From contig CANKYO010000007.1 of NCBI GenBank assembly GCA_947488175.1, forward strand, positions 62,001 to 126,000: a stretch of 64,000 nucleotides of DNA, read 5' to 3'. Positions 26,808-36,293 of the stretch are shown piece after piece (the stretch's first letter is position 1; each line of letters opens with the position of its first letter). The position numbers were made by a program, and so were the translations under genes. A model generated the notes under the pieces. The model saw nothing but the letters and a program-made list of their open reading frames with translations. It was not told where the DNA came from and searched no databases. The DNA is from an uncultured Paracoccaceae bacterium. Lineage in GTDB: Bacteria > Pseudomonadota > Alphaproteobacteria > Rhodobacterales > Rhodobacteraceae.

Positions 26808-27278
26808 TTAATTGCGCATCTCAACTGTGCGTTCGGTGCCATCCCAATGGTCGCGAACGGAAACAAAGCCCAGCCTTTCGTAGAATGGTATCCCAGCGAT
26901 GGACGACCGGACGGTAAATCGGCTGATCCCGCTTGCGGCAGCCTTGGCGACCACATGCGCATAAAGCCGCGCACCAATGCCAATGCGCTGCATGCGCGCA
27001 TCCACAAAGAAGGTTTTGACCGCCGCCGTCTGACCATCCTCATCCAGATCAAGACTGGCCGTCCCCACAATCCTGTCGCCTTGTAACGCCACAAAGGTTG
27101 CATGCCGGTTAGCAAGCATGGTTTTCACACCCTCCACACCGAAATGGCCTGCAACACGGGCGACATTCTCGGCCCCATAATCGACAAGGTTAGAGGCATA
27201 GAGCACCGCAATGACAAGTTCTGACAGGGCGGGCGCATCCGCCATGACCGCAGGGCGCACTACAATTTCCTCAGCCAT
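26808..27278 (-). CDS. GNAT-family N-acetyltransferase
   Basis: The 156-residue product has the GNAT core: VRPAVMADAPALSEL, ALQGDRIVGTASLDLDEDG, the acetyl-CoA loop FFVDARMQRIGIGARLYAHV (Q/RxxGxG/A), and FYERLGFVSV near the end. It is a single-domain acetyltransferase of unknown substrate, divergent from the MscS gene. Confidence 0.85.
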   Translation of the reverse strand: MAEEIVVRPAVMADAPALSELVIAVLYASNLVDYGAENVARVAGHFGVEGVKTMLANRHATFVALQGDRIVGTASLDLDEDGQTAAVKTFFVDARMQRIGIGARLYAHVVAKAAASGISRFTVRSSIAGIPFYERLGFVSVRDHWDGTERTVEMRN

Positions 27279-27365
27279 TTCAGCACCTCACCTGTTTGCG
27301 GCAACTTGCTTGCCCGGTCCGGCCCGTGCAACACTTGTTCAAACAGCCACCAATGCAGGACCCCC

Positions 27366-28775
27366 ATGTCGCGTCACGTCAATATGAAAGGCCCCGATGA
27401 CGCGATCACCGAAATGGTGCCGGAAGAGGCGCTTGAACAGGCGCTGACCATTGGCACCGATCTTTACGATCAGGCCCAGGTCTTTATCAGCAGCATGTTC
27501 CGGACCTGGAACCTTTATCAGATCCTGATTGCCATTGGCCTGTTCATTCTGGCCCATTTGATGCGCAAGGTTCTGGGCCCGCGTATTCGCGCCTGGATGG
27601 GCGCACGGCATGACTGGCCCAAATGGCGGATGCGCATCCTTGTGGTGGTTCACCAACGACTAAGGGCGATCTTCTTTGTCGGGCTGATCTGGGCCACGAT
27701 CTACATCATGCGCGAGGTCACATGGCCCAGCCGCAGCTACCTGCTCAGTATCATCGGTACACTGGCCTTTGCCTGGCTGGTCATCGCCTTCCTGACGCGC
27801 TTGATCAAAAGCCCGTTTTTGCGAAAAATGGTGCGCTACGGGGCGTGGACTTATGCCACGCTGGTGATCCTGGGCCTGCTGGATCAGGCGGAACAACTAC
27901 TCGACGCGGCCGGTTTCCAGATCGGGGAAATCCGGTTTTCCCTGCTGCTACTGGCGCAGGCGCTTGTGGTTCTCGGGGCCACGATCACGCTGGCCCGGTT
28001 CCTGACGACAACCACAGCCGGGCGGGTGCGCACCAACGAAGATATCAGCCCGTCCATGCAGGTGCTGATTATCAAAGGTGTGCAGATCGCCTTTTATGGC
28101 GCCGCCTTCTTTGTCGGGGTCCGGGCGCTTGGGATCGACCTGACCGGGCTTGCCGTACTGTCCGGTGCCATCGGTGTGGGCCTTGGTTTTGGTCTGCAAA
28201 AGGTGGTGTCAAACCTCGTCTCAGGCGTCATCATCCTGCTCGACAAATCGATCAAGCCGGGCGACGTCATCAGCCTCGGCGACACGTTCGGCTGGATCAA
28301 TTCGCTGGGCGCGCGTTACGTTTCCGTCGTCACCCGTGACGGGCGCGAATACCTGATCCCGAACGAAGACCTGATCACCGGTCAGGTCGTCAACTGGTCC
28401 CATTCCAACGATTTCGTCCGGCTCGATATCCATTTCGGTACATCCTACGCGGACAACCCGCATCAGGTGCGCCGGATCGCAATCGAGGCCGCGCAAAGCG
28501 TCGACCGGGTCTTGAAAAACCGACCCACCGTCTGCCATATCGTGGGCTTCGGGGACAGTTCGGTCGATTACATCCTGCGGTTCTGGATCAGCGACCCCAC
28601 CGGCGGGCTGACCAACATTCGGGGGAATGTGTTTCTGGCGCTCTGGGATGCGTTCGCCGAAAACGATATCTCGATCCCCTTTCCCCAGCGCGAGGTCAAG
28701 CTGCTGGACAGCGAAACGGTAAATATCGCTATGGATGGCAGCAGGCCCAATCTGCAAAAGGGTGCTGCGGAATAA
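27366..28775 (+). CDS. MscS-family mechanosensitive ion channel
   Basis: A 469-residue inner-membrane channel releasing solutes on hypo-osmotic shock. Four or five N-terminal helices precede the MscS pore helix and beta domain (LSGAIGVGLGFGLQKVVSNL, VSGVIILLDKSIKPGDVISL, IPNEDLITGQVVNWS), then the alpha/beta vestibule ending IPFPQREVKLL. This is larger than E. coli MscS (286 residues) because of extra membrane helices. The start at 27366 (MSRHVNMKG) is preceded by CAGGA. Confidence 0.93.
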   Translation: MSRHVNMKGPDDAITEMVPEEALEQALTIGTDLYDQAQVFISSMFRTWNLYQILIAIGLFILAHLMRKVLGPRIRAWMGARHDWPKWRMRILVVVHQRLRAIFFVGLIWATIYIMREVTWPSRSYLLSIIGTLAFAWLVIAFLTRLIKSPFLRKMVRYGAWTYATLVILGLLDQAEQLLDAAGFQIGEIRFSLLLLAQALVVLGATITLARFLTTTTAGRVRTNEDISPSMQVLIIKGVQIAFYGAAFFVGVRALGIDLTGLAVLSGAIGVGLGFGLQKVVSNLVSGVIILLDKSIKPGDVISLGDTFGWINSLGARYVSVVTRDGREYLIPNEDLITGQVVNWSHSNDFVRLDIHFGTSYADNPHQVRRIAIEAAQSVDRVLKNRPTVCHIVGFGDSSVDYILRFWISDPTGGLTNIRGNVFLALWDAFAENDISIPFPQREVKLLDSETVNIAMDGSRPNLQKGAAE

Positions 28776-28933
28776 ACCGGCACTTGCGTGCAGGACGGGC
28801 CCGCAGGCTCCAGAAACCACGATGCAGGACCGTGCATCAAATCAAAAAGCGGGAAACATCTGCTCTTTCCTGACAGGAACTGGCAGCAGCCCCTGCTACT
28901 TCGCTGCAAGACACCATCAACAGGAGAACCCCG

Positions 28934-29575
28934 ATGATCACCCTCTACTACTCACCACAATCCCGTTCGACCAGCGTTCTCAGCCTGTTGCGCCTCATGG
29001 GAAAGGAAACGGAGGTAAAGATCGAAACCGTCCATATCCAGCGTCAGAGCGGCGCCGGAAAAATAGACCCGCGCAACCCACACCCCGATGGCAAGGTCCC
29101 TGTACTTGAGTTTGATGGTCAAGTGATCAGAGAACGGGCCGCCATCATGCTGTGGCTGACCGACCATTTTGACAGCGATCTGGGGCGCGGTATCTCGTCA
29201 CCGGGCCGTGGCGCTTATCTGTCCTGGCTCTTCTACTACGGCAATGTCATGGAACCGCTGCTGTATCTGGGCTTTCTCGAAATGGCCGATAATCCACTGG
29301 TCAAAAGCTGGTGCCGCGACAGTGCCACCATGTATTCAACAATCGAAGCCGCCCTCGCCCGCCATGACTTTTTGATTGATGATCAATTTTCGGCAGCCGA
29401 TCTGCTGATGGTATCACCATTCTCCTGGCTGCCTGATGCCATTCCAGACAGCAAACCGATCCGTGACTGGATCGCCCGCTGTGAGGCCGCACAGGATATG
29501 GCATTCATCGCCGAGACGGAAAATGCCGCCATGAAAGAGCTTGGGCTACCAACCGGCGACGAACCGGCAACTTAG
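28934..29575 (+). CDS. Glutathione S-transferase family protein
   Basis: A 213-residue GST. The thioredoxin-like N-domain starts LYYSPQSRSTSVLSLLRLMG and contains HPDGKVPVLEFDGQVIRERA, the cis-Pro and glutathione Glu/Arg region. The helical C-domain follows (HDFLIDDQFSAADLLMVSP). It probably acts on an electrophilic or peroxide substrate in the cytosol. CAACAGGAG precedes the ATG. Confidence 0.9.
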   Translation: MITLYYSPQSRSTSVLSLLRLMGKETEVKIETVHIQRQSGAGKIDPRNPHPDGKVPVLEFDGQVIRERAAIMLWLTDHFDSDLGRGISSPGRGAYLSWLFYYGNVMEPLLYLGFLEMADNPLVKSWCRDSATMYSTIEAALARHDFLIDDQFSAADLLMVSPFSWLPDAIPDSKPIRDWIARCEAAQDMAFIAETENAAMKELGLPTGDEPAT

Positions 29576-29603
29576 GGGCAGAACCCTGGATCATGACCAA
29601 CGT

Positions 29604-29632
29604 CGCATAGGGCGAATCCCTTCGCCCGTGCG
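29604..29632. terminator. Hairpin between GST and FMO genes
   Basis: GGGCGAA (29610-29616) pairs with TTCGCCC (29621-29627), extended by outer CGCA/TGCG. There is no strong T-run, so it could be a partial terminator or a leader element of the monooxygenase transcript. Confidence 0.45.
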
Positions 29633-29665
29633 AAACTATCCTCTCAATGAGTGGGAGGAACGACT

Positions 29666-31468
29666 TTGCTTGATACGACAACAAACGATCACGTCACCAC
29701 ATTCCTGAACGATTTCGGCGGTGCGCTGGAGGCTGGCGATATCGACGCCGCCACAGCCATGTTCGTGGATGACTGTTACTGGCGCGATCTGGTCAGCTTC
29801 ACCTGGAACATCAAAACCATGGAAGGACCCGATCAGGTCCGCGACATGCTGAACACCCAACTGGCCAGCACCAAACCATCCAACTGGCAAATCGCCGAAG
29901 GTGAAACCGCGACCGAGGATGGGGGCGTCACCACCGCCTGGATCACGTTCGAAACCGGCGTCGCCCGCGGCTATGGCCTGCTGCGCCTGCGCGACGGGAA
30001 AATCTGGACCCTGCTCACCACGATGTCCGAATTGAAAGGGCACGAGGAACCGCTGGGCCACGAACGCCCGCTGGGGGCCAAGCACGGCGCTGGCAAGCAC
30101 CGGCTGACCTGGGCGGAAGAGATCGCAAAAGAACGCGCCGAACTCGGCTACAAAACCCAACCCTACACCGTCATCATCGGCGGCGGGCAGGGCGGCATCG
30201 CCTTGGGTGCCCGGCTGCGGCAACTGGGCGTGCCCACGATCATCGTGGAAAAGAACGACAAACCCGGCGACAGCTGGCGCAAGCGCTACAAATCGCTCTG
30301 CCTGCATGACCCGGTCTGGTACGACCACCTGCCCTACCTGCCCTTCCCGCCCAACTGGCCGGTTTTCGCGCCCAAGGACAAGATCGGCGACTGGCTGGAA
30401 ATGTACACCAAGATCATGGAGCTGAATTACTGGACCCGCTCCACCGTCACCAACGCCAAGTATGACAAGGCGGCAAAGGAATGGACCGTCACCGTGGACC
30501 GGGACGGCGAAACCGTGACGCTGAAACCGAAACAACTGGTCTTTGCCACCGGCATGTCGGGCAAGGCGAACGTGCCGGACTTCCCCGGCATGGACACGTT
30601 CAAGGGTGATCAGCACCATTCCAGCGCTCACCCCGGCCCGGACAAATACAAAGGCAAGAAAGCGGTTGTCATCGGCTCCAACAACTCCGCCCACGACATC
30701 TGCGCGGCGCTCTGGGAAAACGATGTGGACGTGACCATGGTGCAGCGGTCCACCACACATATCGTGCGGTCCGAGCCGCTGATGGAGATCGGGCTGGGCG
30801 ATCTTTACTCCGAACGCGCAGTCGCTGCCGGAGTCACCACACAAAAGGCCGACCTGATCTTTGCGTCCCTTCCGTACGCGATCCTGCACGACTTCCAGAT
30901 CCCCGTGTATGACAAGATCAAGGAGGTCGATGCCGATTTCTACGCCGCCTTGGAAAAGGCCGGGTTCCAGCTGGATTGGGGGGCCGATGGCTCCGGCCTC
31001 TTCATGAAATACCTGCGCCGCGGGTCGGGCTATTACATCGACGTCGGCGCCAGCCAGTTGATCATCGACGGCAAGATCAAACTGAAGGCAGGGCAAGTCA
31101 CCGAAATCGTGCCTGATGGCGTGATCCTCGATGACGGGACCAAGCTTGAGGCCGACCTGATCGTCTACGCCACCGGCTACGGCTCCATGAACGGCTGGGT
31201 CGCTGACATCATCGATCAGGACACGGCAGACAAGGTCGGCAAGGTCTGGGGGCTCGGCTCAGACACGCCCAAGGACCCCGGCCCATGGGAAGGCGAACAG
31301 CGCAACATGTGGAAACCCACCCAGGTCGAAAACCTCTGGTTCCACGGCGGCAACCTGCACCAGTCACGGCACTATTCGCAGTTCCTGTCGCTGCAACTCA
31401 AGGCCCGGATGGAAGGGATCGACACACCCGTCTACGGCCTGCAAGAGGTGCATCACGACGGGCGGTAA
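29666..31468 (+). CDS. Flavin-containing monooxygenase with N-terminal NTF2-like domain
   Basis: A 600-residue fusion. Residues 1-~130 form an NTF2/SnoaL-like cone (TTTNDHVTTFLNDFGGALEA, FVDDCYWRDLVSFTW). The rest is a class B flavin monooxygenase: FAD Rossmann VIIGGGQGGIALGARL near 158, a variant FMO fingerprint FKGDQHHSSAHPG, the NADPH motif AVVIGSNNSAHDICAALW, and VYATGYGS. The substrate is unknown; it is longer than Tmm-type amine monooxygenases. The start is TTG at 29666 with GGGAGGA at 29653-29659; a GTG at 29651 lies within that site and is unlikely. Confidence 0.88.
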   Translation: MLDTTTNDHVTTFLNDFGGALEAGDIDAATAMFVDDCYWRDLVSFTWNIKTMEGPDQVRDMLNTQLASTKPSNWQIAEGETATEDGGVTTAWITFETGVARGYGLLRLRDGKIWTLLTTMSELKGHEEPLGHERPLGAKHGAGKHRLTWAEEIAKERAELGYKTQPYTVIIGGGQGGIALGARLRQLGVPTIIVEKNDKPGDSWRKRYKSLCLHDPVWYDHLPYLPFPPNWPVFAPKDKIGDWLEMYTKIMELNYWTRSTVTNAKYDKAAKEWTVTVDRDGETVTLKPKQLVFATGMSGKANVPDFPGMDTFKGDQHHSSAHPGPDKYKGKKAVVIGSNNSAHDICAALWENDVDVTMVQRSTTHIVRSEPLMEIGLGDLYSERAVAAGVTTQKADLIFASLPYAILHDFQIPVYDKIKEVDADFYAALEKAGFQLDWGADGSGLFMKYLRRGSGYYIDVGASQLIIDGKIKLKAGQVTEIVPDGVILDDGTKLEADLIVYATGYGSMNGWVADIIDQDTADKVGKVWGLGSDTPKDPGPWEGEQRNMWKPTQVENLWFHGGNLHQSRHYSQFLSLQLKARMEGIDTPVYGLQEVHHDGR

Positions 31469-31494
31469 ACGCCGCCGCCACACATGAACGACGC

Positions 31495-31515
31495 GTCCCG
31501 GGCTTGACCCGGGAC
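31495..31515. repeat. GTCCCGGG palindrome
   Basis: GTCCCGGG (31495-31502) and CCCGGGAC (31508-31515) around CTTGA lie between convergent genes. It belongs to the same loose family as 8012-8034 and is a type of intergenic palindrome common in alphaproteobacteria. It could end transcription with the help of Rho. Confidence 0.6.
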
Positions 31516-31522
31516 CTCACCC

Positions 31523-32077
31523 TCACGGGATCAGAATACCACTGCGTTGAAACGTCGCCACATCCGTGGTCCCGTCATCGTAATCAATCTCGACCGTGAC
31601 ACTTTGCACGGTTTCAGGCGCGAACGTCACCCAGATCTGAAACCCCGCCGGGTCGGTCAGCGCGGCGGGTTGGGCCGTATCTTCATAACATGGCTCCATC
31701 TCCAGCACCTGATCGGCGGGCGCGCCGTTGACGCCATAGCGGATTTCCCAAAGACCACAGCGCCAGGACAAAAGACTGGTGAAGTACAGCAAGTCCTGCC
31801 CTTCATACAACCGGACCGCGACCCAACTGCCCTTGGTGGCGTCCAGAATGGGCCGGACCTCGGTGGCATTCAGAAACTTGCCGGTTGGTTCCTGCGGCTC
31901 TGGCGCGCGTGTGTCGGTGGCAGGCTCCGGCTGCGGGTCTTCGATTGCCTCTTGAGCGGCCTCCGCCGCAGGTGCGTCAACGACAGGAGCCATGGGCGTT
32001 GCGCGGGCAACAGGGTCCGATCCGCCCGGTGTTCCACCAACCAGCACAATGAAAAAGATGACAACAAGTTCCAGCAT
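31523..32077 (-). CDS. Membrane-anchored protein with Pro/Ala/Glu linker
   Basis: The 184-residue product has an N-terminal transmembrane helix (MLELVVIFFIVLVGGTPGG), then a low-complexity linker rich in Pro, Ala and Glu (residues ~20-65). A compact C-terminal domain follows, with LNATEVRPILDATKGSWVAV, LYFTSLLSWRCGLWEIRYG and a second Cys in EPCYED. The domain presumably lies in the periplasm with a disulphide; no family was recognised. GGAAAGG precedes the ATG. Its upstream region contains the unusual phased repeats at 32175-32239. Confidence 0.65.
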   Translation of the reverse strand: MLELVVIFFIVLVGGTPGGSDPVARATPMAPVVDAPAAEAAQEAIEDPQPEPATDTRAPEPQEPTGKFLNATEVRPILDATKGSWVAVRLYEGQDLLYFTSLLSWRCGLWEIRYGVNGAPADQVLEMEPCYEDTAQPAALTDPAGFQIWVTFAPETVQSVTVEIDYDDGTTDVATFQRSGILIP

Positions 32078-32174
32078 GATATCGCCTTTCCAAATCGGCG
32101 GTCGGGGTCAGCCAACCATATCAAAACGTTAATGGCGTCTTCATACATCCACCGCGCGCTGCCTTAAACCGGCA

Positions 32175-32239
32175 ATTTTGGCAAAAGGGGTCCGACGCAA
32201 GTCCGACGTTTTGCCGACGCGATGCCGACAGGCCAAAAT
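32175..32239. promoter_or_regulatory. Four CCGAC(G/A) direct repeats at exact 11-bp period inside an inverted repeat
   Basis: CCGACG starts at 32192, 32203 and 32214, and CCGACA at 32225, each exactly 11 bases apart. The array is flanked by ATTTTGGC (32175-32182) and its exact complement GCCAAAAT (32232-32239). It lies downstream of the acs terminator and about 115 bases upstream of the gene at 31523-32077. Helical phasing suggests a protein-binding array; the regulator is unknown. Confidence 0.7.
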
Positions 32240-32271
32240 CGCGAAAACCCCTGTATTAACCGGTGATTCGC

Positions 32272-32302
32272 AAAAAAGGCCGCACAAGGGTGTTGCGCGG
32301 CC
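32272..32302 (-). terminator. Intrinsic terminator of acs
   Basis: On the minus strand GGCCGC pairs with GCGGCC around 13 bases and is followed by TTTTTT. It lies 25 bases after the acs stop codon. Confidence 0.8.
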
Positions 32303-32326
32303 CCGAACACAGCACCGAACGTTGCG

Positions 32327-34285
32327 TCAGCCCCGGTTCATCCGGTTCTCGATCAGATCATCGACCACCGACGGATCAGCCAGAGTCGATATATCACCCA
32401 GCGCCCCGTAATCATCCTCTGCGATCTTGCGCAAAATCCGCCGCATGATCTTGCCCGATCGTGTTTTCGGCAGTCCCGGCGCCCACTGGATCAGATCCGG
32501 CTTGGCAATCGGCCCAATCTCGGCCCGGACCCACGTCTCCAACTCCTTGCGCAGTTCTTCCGACGGCTCCTGCCCGGTCATCAGGGTCACATAGGCATAG
32601 ATCCCCTGCCCCTTGACTGGATGCGGATAGCCGACCACAGCCGCCTCAGCGACCTTGGAATGCGCCACCAGCGCGCTTTCCACCTCTGCTGTGCCCATGC
32701 GATGCCCCGAGACGTTGATCACATCGTCCACACGGCCCGTGATCCAGTAATAGCCATCGGCGTCACGTTTGCAGCCGTCACCGGTGAAATAGTAATTCTT
32801 GTAGTCGGCGAAATAGGTCTTTTCGAACCGCTCATGATCACCCCAGACCGTGCGCATCTGGGCGGGCCAGCTATCCTTGATGCACAGCACTCCCTCGGCG
32901 GCCGTGTCGTTAATCTCTTCGCCAGAGGTTGGCTCTAGGATCACAGGCTGCACACCAAAGAACGGTAGCGTGGCCGACCCCGGCTTGGTCGCCGTCGCCC
33001 CCGGCAGCGGGGTCAGCAGATGCCCACCCGTTTCGGTCTGCCACCACGTATCGACGATGGGTACTTTGCCCTTGCCGACGACGTTATTGTACCAGTTCCA
33101 CGCTTCGGGGTTGATCGGCTCACCCACCGTGCCAAGAACTTTCAGATCCGAAAGGTCATATTTTTCAACAAAATCATTACCTTGCCCCATCAGCGCACGA
33201 ATGGCGGTCGGTGCGGTATAGAACTGGTTAACCTTATGCTTTTCGCAAACCTGCCAGAACCGGCCCGCATCGGGATAGGTCGGCACTCCTTCGAACATCA
33301 GCGTCGTGGCCCCGTTCGCCAGCGGACCATAGACGATATAGGAATGCCCCGTGACCCAGCCCACATCAGCCGTACACCAGAAGACATCACCATCATGATA
33401 GTCGAATGTGTACTGGTGGGTCATCGACGCATAGACGATGTAACCCCCGGTGCTATGCACCACACCCTTGGGCATGCCGGTCGAGCCTGACGTATAAAGA
33501 ATGAACAGCGGGTCCTCGGCGTTCATCTCTTCCGGCGGGCAATCGGCGCTGACCTGCTCTTCCATCTCGTGCAGCCAGTAATCGCCTTCGGACCGCCACG
33601 CGATCTGCTGCCCGGTGCGACGGACGCACAGGCATTTGACGTCATGCATCACGTTGATCAGCGCCTGATTGACACTGTCCTTGAGGTTCGTCACCCGCCC
33701 CCCGCGCGGCGCGCCATCGGCGGTGATCACCACCTTGGCGTTGGATCCGCTGATCCGCGCGGCCAGCGCGTCAGCAGAAAAACCCGCAAAAACAATGGAA
33801 TGGATGGCGCCGATCCGGGCGCAGGCCAGCATGGCATAGGCGGCCTCCGGGATCATTGGCATGTATAGGACGACGCGATCACCCTTTTTTACGCCCAGTT
33901 CCTTCAGGCCGTTGGCCATGCGGCAGGTCCTGTCATGCAACATCTTGTAAGTGATATGCTGGGCGTCATCATCGGCGCTGTCGGGTTCCCAAATAATCGC
34001 GGTCTGATCGCCGCGATCCGCGAGATGCCGGTCAATGCAGTTGGCACTGACATTCAGCATGCCATCCTCGAACCATTTGATGTCGATATTGCCCGGGGCG
34101 AAGCTGGTGTTCTTAACCTTGGTAAACGGTTTGATCCAGTCGACGCGCTTGCCATGTTCGGCCCAGAACGCCTCAGGATCATTGATCGAGGCCGCGTACA
34201 TCGCTTCATACTTCGCCTTATCCGCATGGGCGCCAGCGGCCATTTCGGCGGATGGCGGATAGGTTCCGGCTGGTTGATCGGTCAT
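32327..34285 (-). CDS. acs: Acetyl-CoA synthetase (AMP-forming)
   Basis: Acs activates acetate to acetyl-CoA through acetyl-AMP. The 652-residue length equals that of E. coli Acs. Motifs are [20 protein letters not shown], the P-loop [55 protein letters not shown] and [15 protein letters not shown]. The C-terminal [15 protein letters not shown] carries the acetylatable lysine known to control the enzyme. GGGGGAGA upstream fixes the start at 34285 (MTDQPAG). It is monocistronic. Confidence 0.97.
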   Translation of the reverse strand: MTDQPAGTYPPSAEMAAGAHADKAKYEAMYAASINDPEAFWAEHGKRVDWIKPFTKVKNTSFAPGNIDIKWFEDGMLNVSANCIDRHLADRGDQTAIIWEPDSADDDAQHITYKMLHDRTCRMANGLKELGVKKGDRVVLYMPMIPEAAYAMLACARIGAIHSIVFAGFSADALAARISGSNAKVVITADGAPRGGRVTNLKDSVNQALINVMHDVKCLCVRRTGQQIAWRSEGDYWLHEMEEQVSADCPPEEMNAEDPLFILYTSGSTGMPKGVVHSTGGYIVYASMTHQYTFDYHDGDVFWCTADVGWVTGHSYIVYGPLANGATTLMFEGVPTYPDAGRFWQVCEKHKVNQFYTAPTAIRALMGQGNDFVEKYDLSDLKVLGTVGEPINPEAWNWYNNVVGKGKVPIVDTWWQTETGGHLLTPLPGATATKPGSATLPFFGVQPVILEPTSGEEINDTAAEGVLCIKDSWPAQMRTVWGDHERFEKTYFADYKNYYFTGDGCKRDADGYYWITGRVDDVINVSGHRMGTAEVESALVAHSKVAEAAVVGYPHPVKGQGIYAYVTLMTGQEPSEELRKELETWVRAEIGPIAKPDLIQWAPGLPKTRSGKIMRRILRKIAEDDYGALGDISTLADPSVVDDLIENRMNRG

Positions 34286-34490
34286 AGCGGTCTCCCCCTC
34301 ATTCATGTCGTTCGGGCCGCGCAAGTGCGTCGGCCTCCTCCATCGCTTATCATGGGCAGATTGCAGCGGAATCCAAGTCGGCTAAAAGTGTCAGGCCAGA
34401 GTTTGTCAATCCTGGCGCGTCAGGGTCGGTGGTCCCGTCAACGAATTGACACCCCTTTCCTTTCGGTTTGCGGCCCGCTTAGATCGCCAG

Positions 34491-34955
34491 ATGGACGCAA
34501 TCCTGATCCTCGGTGCTGCTGTCTGGCAGGACGGCCCGTCACCCACATTGCGGCGGCGCACGGCCCATGCTGCGCGCCTGTGGCATGCAGGCCGCGCGCT
34601 GTTGATCATCCCCTGTGGTGGATTGGGCCGGCATCCGCCCAGCGAAGCGGCCGTGATGCAACAGCTTTTGATCGACGCCGATATACCCGCATCGGCAATC
34701 CGGCCCGAGGACCAATCGACGACAACGCTGGAAAACATACGCAACGCCAAACAGCTTCTGCCCGGTCCGCGGATCATCATCGTCACCGATCACTATCACG
34801 GCCGGCGCGCCCTGATGGTGGCGCGGCACCTGCAATTGCAGGCCGAACTTTCCGCACCAAAGACGCCCCATATCCCCCTGAAACAACATCTACGCGAGGC
34901 GCTGGCCCGCCCCGCCTACGCCCTGAAACTGCGCCGCCTGCCGCGCGACGGTTAA
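34491..34955 (+). CDS. YdcF/DUF218-family protein
   Basis: The 154-residue product matches the DUF218 (YdcF/SanA) fold: ILILGAAVWQDGPSPTLRRR, the GRALLIIPCGG strand-loop, EDQSTTTLENI and VTDHYHGRRALMVARH. Family members act in envelope maintenance; YdcF binds S-adenosylmethionine in vitro. There is no membrane helix, so it is a stand-alone domain. The start at 34491 is preceded by a weak ribosome site. Confidence 0.8.
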   Translation: MDAILILGAAVWQDGPSPTLRRRTAHAARLWHAGRALLIIPCGGLGRHPPSEAAVMQQLLIDADIPASAIRPEDQSTTTLENIRNAKQLLPGPRIIIVTDHYHGRRALMVARHLQLQAELSAPKTPHIPLKQHLREALARPAYALKLRRLPRDG

Positions 34956-35019
34956 CACATCTTAACCTGTAATTAACTCATCCAGCAGAAAGATGGTCCC
35001 CGTTCAAACGGATGAGTTC

Positions 35020-35685
35020 ATGCGGGTTTTTCTGGTTTCAGTGTGGCTGATGATGGTGGCAAACATGGCCCATTCCGGGGCGTGGGCCCGCGAAGAAGGG
35101 CAGTTTTTCATCGCCTCTGCCAGCAATGTCACCCTGTTCGAAGACATCGATGACCCGATGTATTACGATCCCACGTTCTATGCCGAATATGGGCTGACAC
35201 CGCTTGTCACGCTGGGTGCGGAATACTTCACAACCGAACGGGACACGGTCCAGACCGGGTTCGTTTTTGCCCGCATCCCGCTGGGGGATACAACGGGGAC
35301 GGACCGCTTTGCCGCCAGCCTGGCCTTTGGGGCGGAAATCCTGCCGTTCGAAGATCCCACACCGCTGGTGCGCGGCGGCCTGTCCTGGGGCCGTGGTCTG
35401 GACAGTGGCTGGCTGGCCGTCGACACCAGCGCCACATACAACCGCACGACGGAGTTGTTCATTCCCAAGGCTGATTTCACCTGGGGGCATAACCTGACGG
35501 ATCGCTGGACGGTCATGTTCCAACTCCAGACCGGCAGGACCAAGGATGATGCGGACTACAGAAAGATCGAAACCGCTGTGGTTTTCAGTGTCATGGATGG
35601 CATGCGCATCACATTTGGCGCGATCCAGCCGCTGAACGGGGATGATCCGGGTGCCTTGCGTGTCGGGCTATGGCAGACGTTCTAA
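35020..35685 (+). CDS. Predicted outer-membrane beta-barrel-like protein
   Basis: The 221-residue product has a signal peptide ([20 protein letters not shown], then AWA) and alternating hydrophobic/polar strands typical of a small barrel ([47 protein letters not shown], ending in an aromatic residue, LWQTF). It is probably in the outer membrane; ligand unknown. GGATGAG before the ATG at 35020 supports this start, and an ATG at 34993 would hide the signal peptide. The stop overlaps the ureG stop by three to four bases. Confidence 0.68.
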   Translation: MRVFLVSVWLMMVANMAHSGAWAREEGQFFIASASNVTLFEDIDDPMYYDPTFYAEYGLTPLVTLGAEYFTTERDTVQTGFVFARIPLGDTTGTDRFAASLAFGAEILPFEDPTPLVRGGLSWGRGLDSGWLAVDTSATYNRTTELFIPKADFTWGHNLTDRWTVMFQLQTGRTKDDADYRKIETAVVFSVMDGMRITFGAIQPLNGDDPGALRVGLWQTF

Positions 35686-36290
35686 AGCCCGCCAACCTCG
35701 CGCAAAAGGCGGATGACCTCATCCACCCCGTCGCCATGGCGCAGACTGGCGAATACGACCGGCAGGTCACCACGCATCCGCGCCGCATCCCGCGCCATCA
35801 CATCCAATGACGCGCCAACATGGGGGGCCAGATCGGTTTTGTTGATCACCAGAATATCCGACCGGGTGATCGCCGGGCCGCCTTTGCGCGGGATCTCTTC
35901 GCCCGCAGCCACGTCGATGACATAGACGGTGACATCGGCCAGTTCCGGGCTGAACGTGGCCGACAGATTGTCGCCCCCGCTTTCGATCAGCACCAATTCC
36001 AGATCGTCATGCCGCCCACGCATCTCGGCCACAGCGGCCAGATTGATCGACGCATCCTCGCGGATTGCCGTATGCGGGCAACCGCCCGTTTCGACCCCCA
36101 TCACCCGGTCAGCTGGCAGGATCTGCATGCGCATCAGCGCCTCTGCATCCTCTTGCGTGTAGATATCGTTGGTAATGACCCCAAGGCTGACCTGTTCCTT
36201 CAGCGCGCGTGCAAGGGCAGCGGTCAGCGTGGTCTTCCCGGCCCCGACAGGGCCGCCAATTCCAACACGCAATGGTCCGTTCGGTGACAT
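35682..36290 (-). CDS. ureG: Urease accessory GTPase UreG
   Basis: UreG is the GTP-driven nickel carrier that, with UreD and UreF, loads the urease active site. The P-loop [19 protein letters not shown] is at residues 11-30, the metal-binding CPH motif is in [17 protein letters not shown], and NKTD supplies the guanine contact. The 202-residue length is standard. The gene starts three bases after the DUF3995-like gene and is the last of the cluster. Confidence 0.97.
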   Translation of the reverse strand: MSPNGPLRVGIGGPVGAGKTTLTAALARALKEQVSLGVITNDIYTQEDAEALMRMQILPADRVMGVETGGCPHTAIREDASINLAAVAEMRGRHDDLELVLIESGGDNLSATFSPELADVTVYVIDVAAGEEIPRKGGPAITRSDILVINKTDLAPHVGASLDVMARDAARMRGDLPVVFASLRHGDGVDEVIRLLREVGGL

Positions 36291-36293
36291 TGA

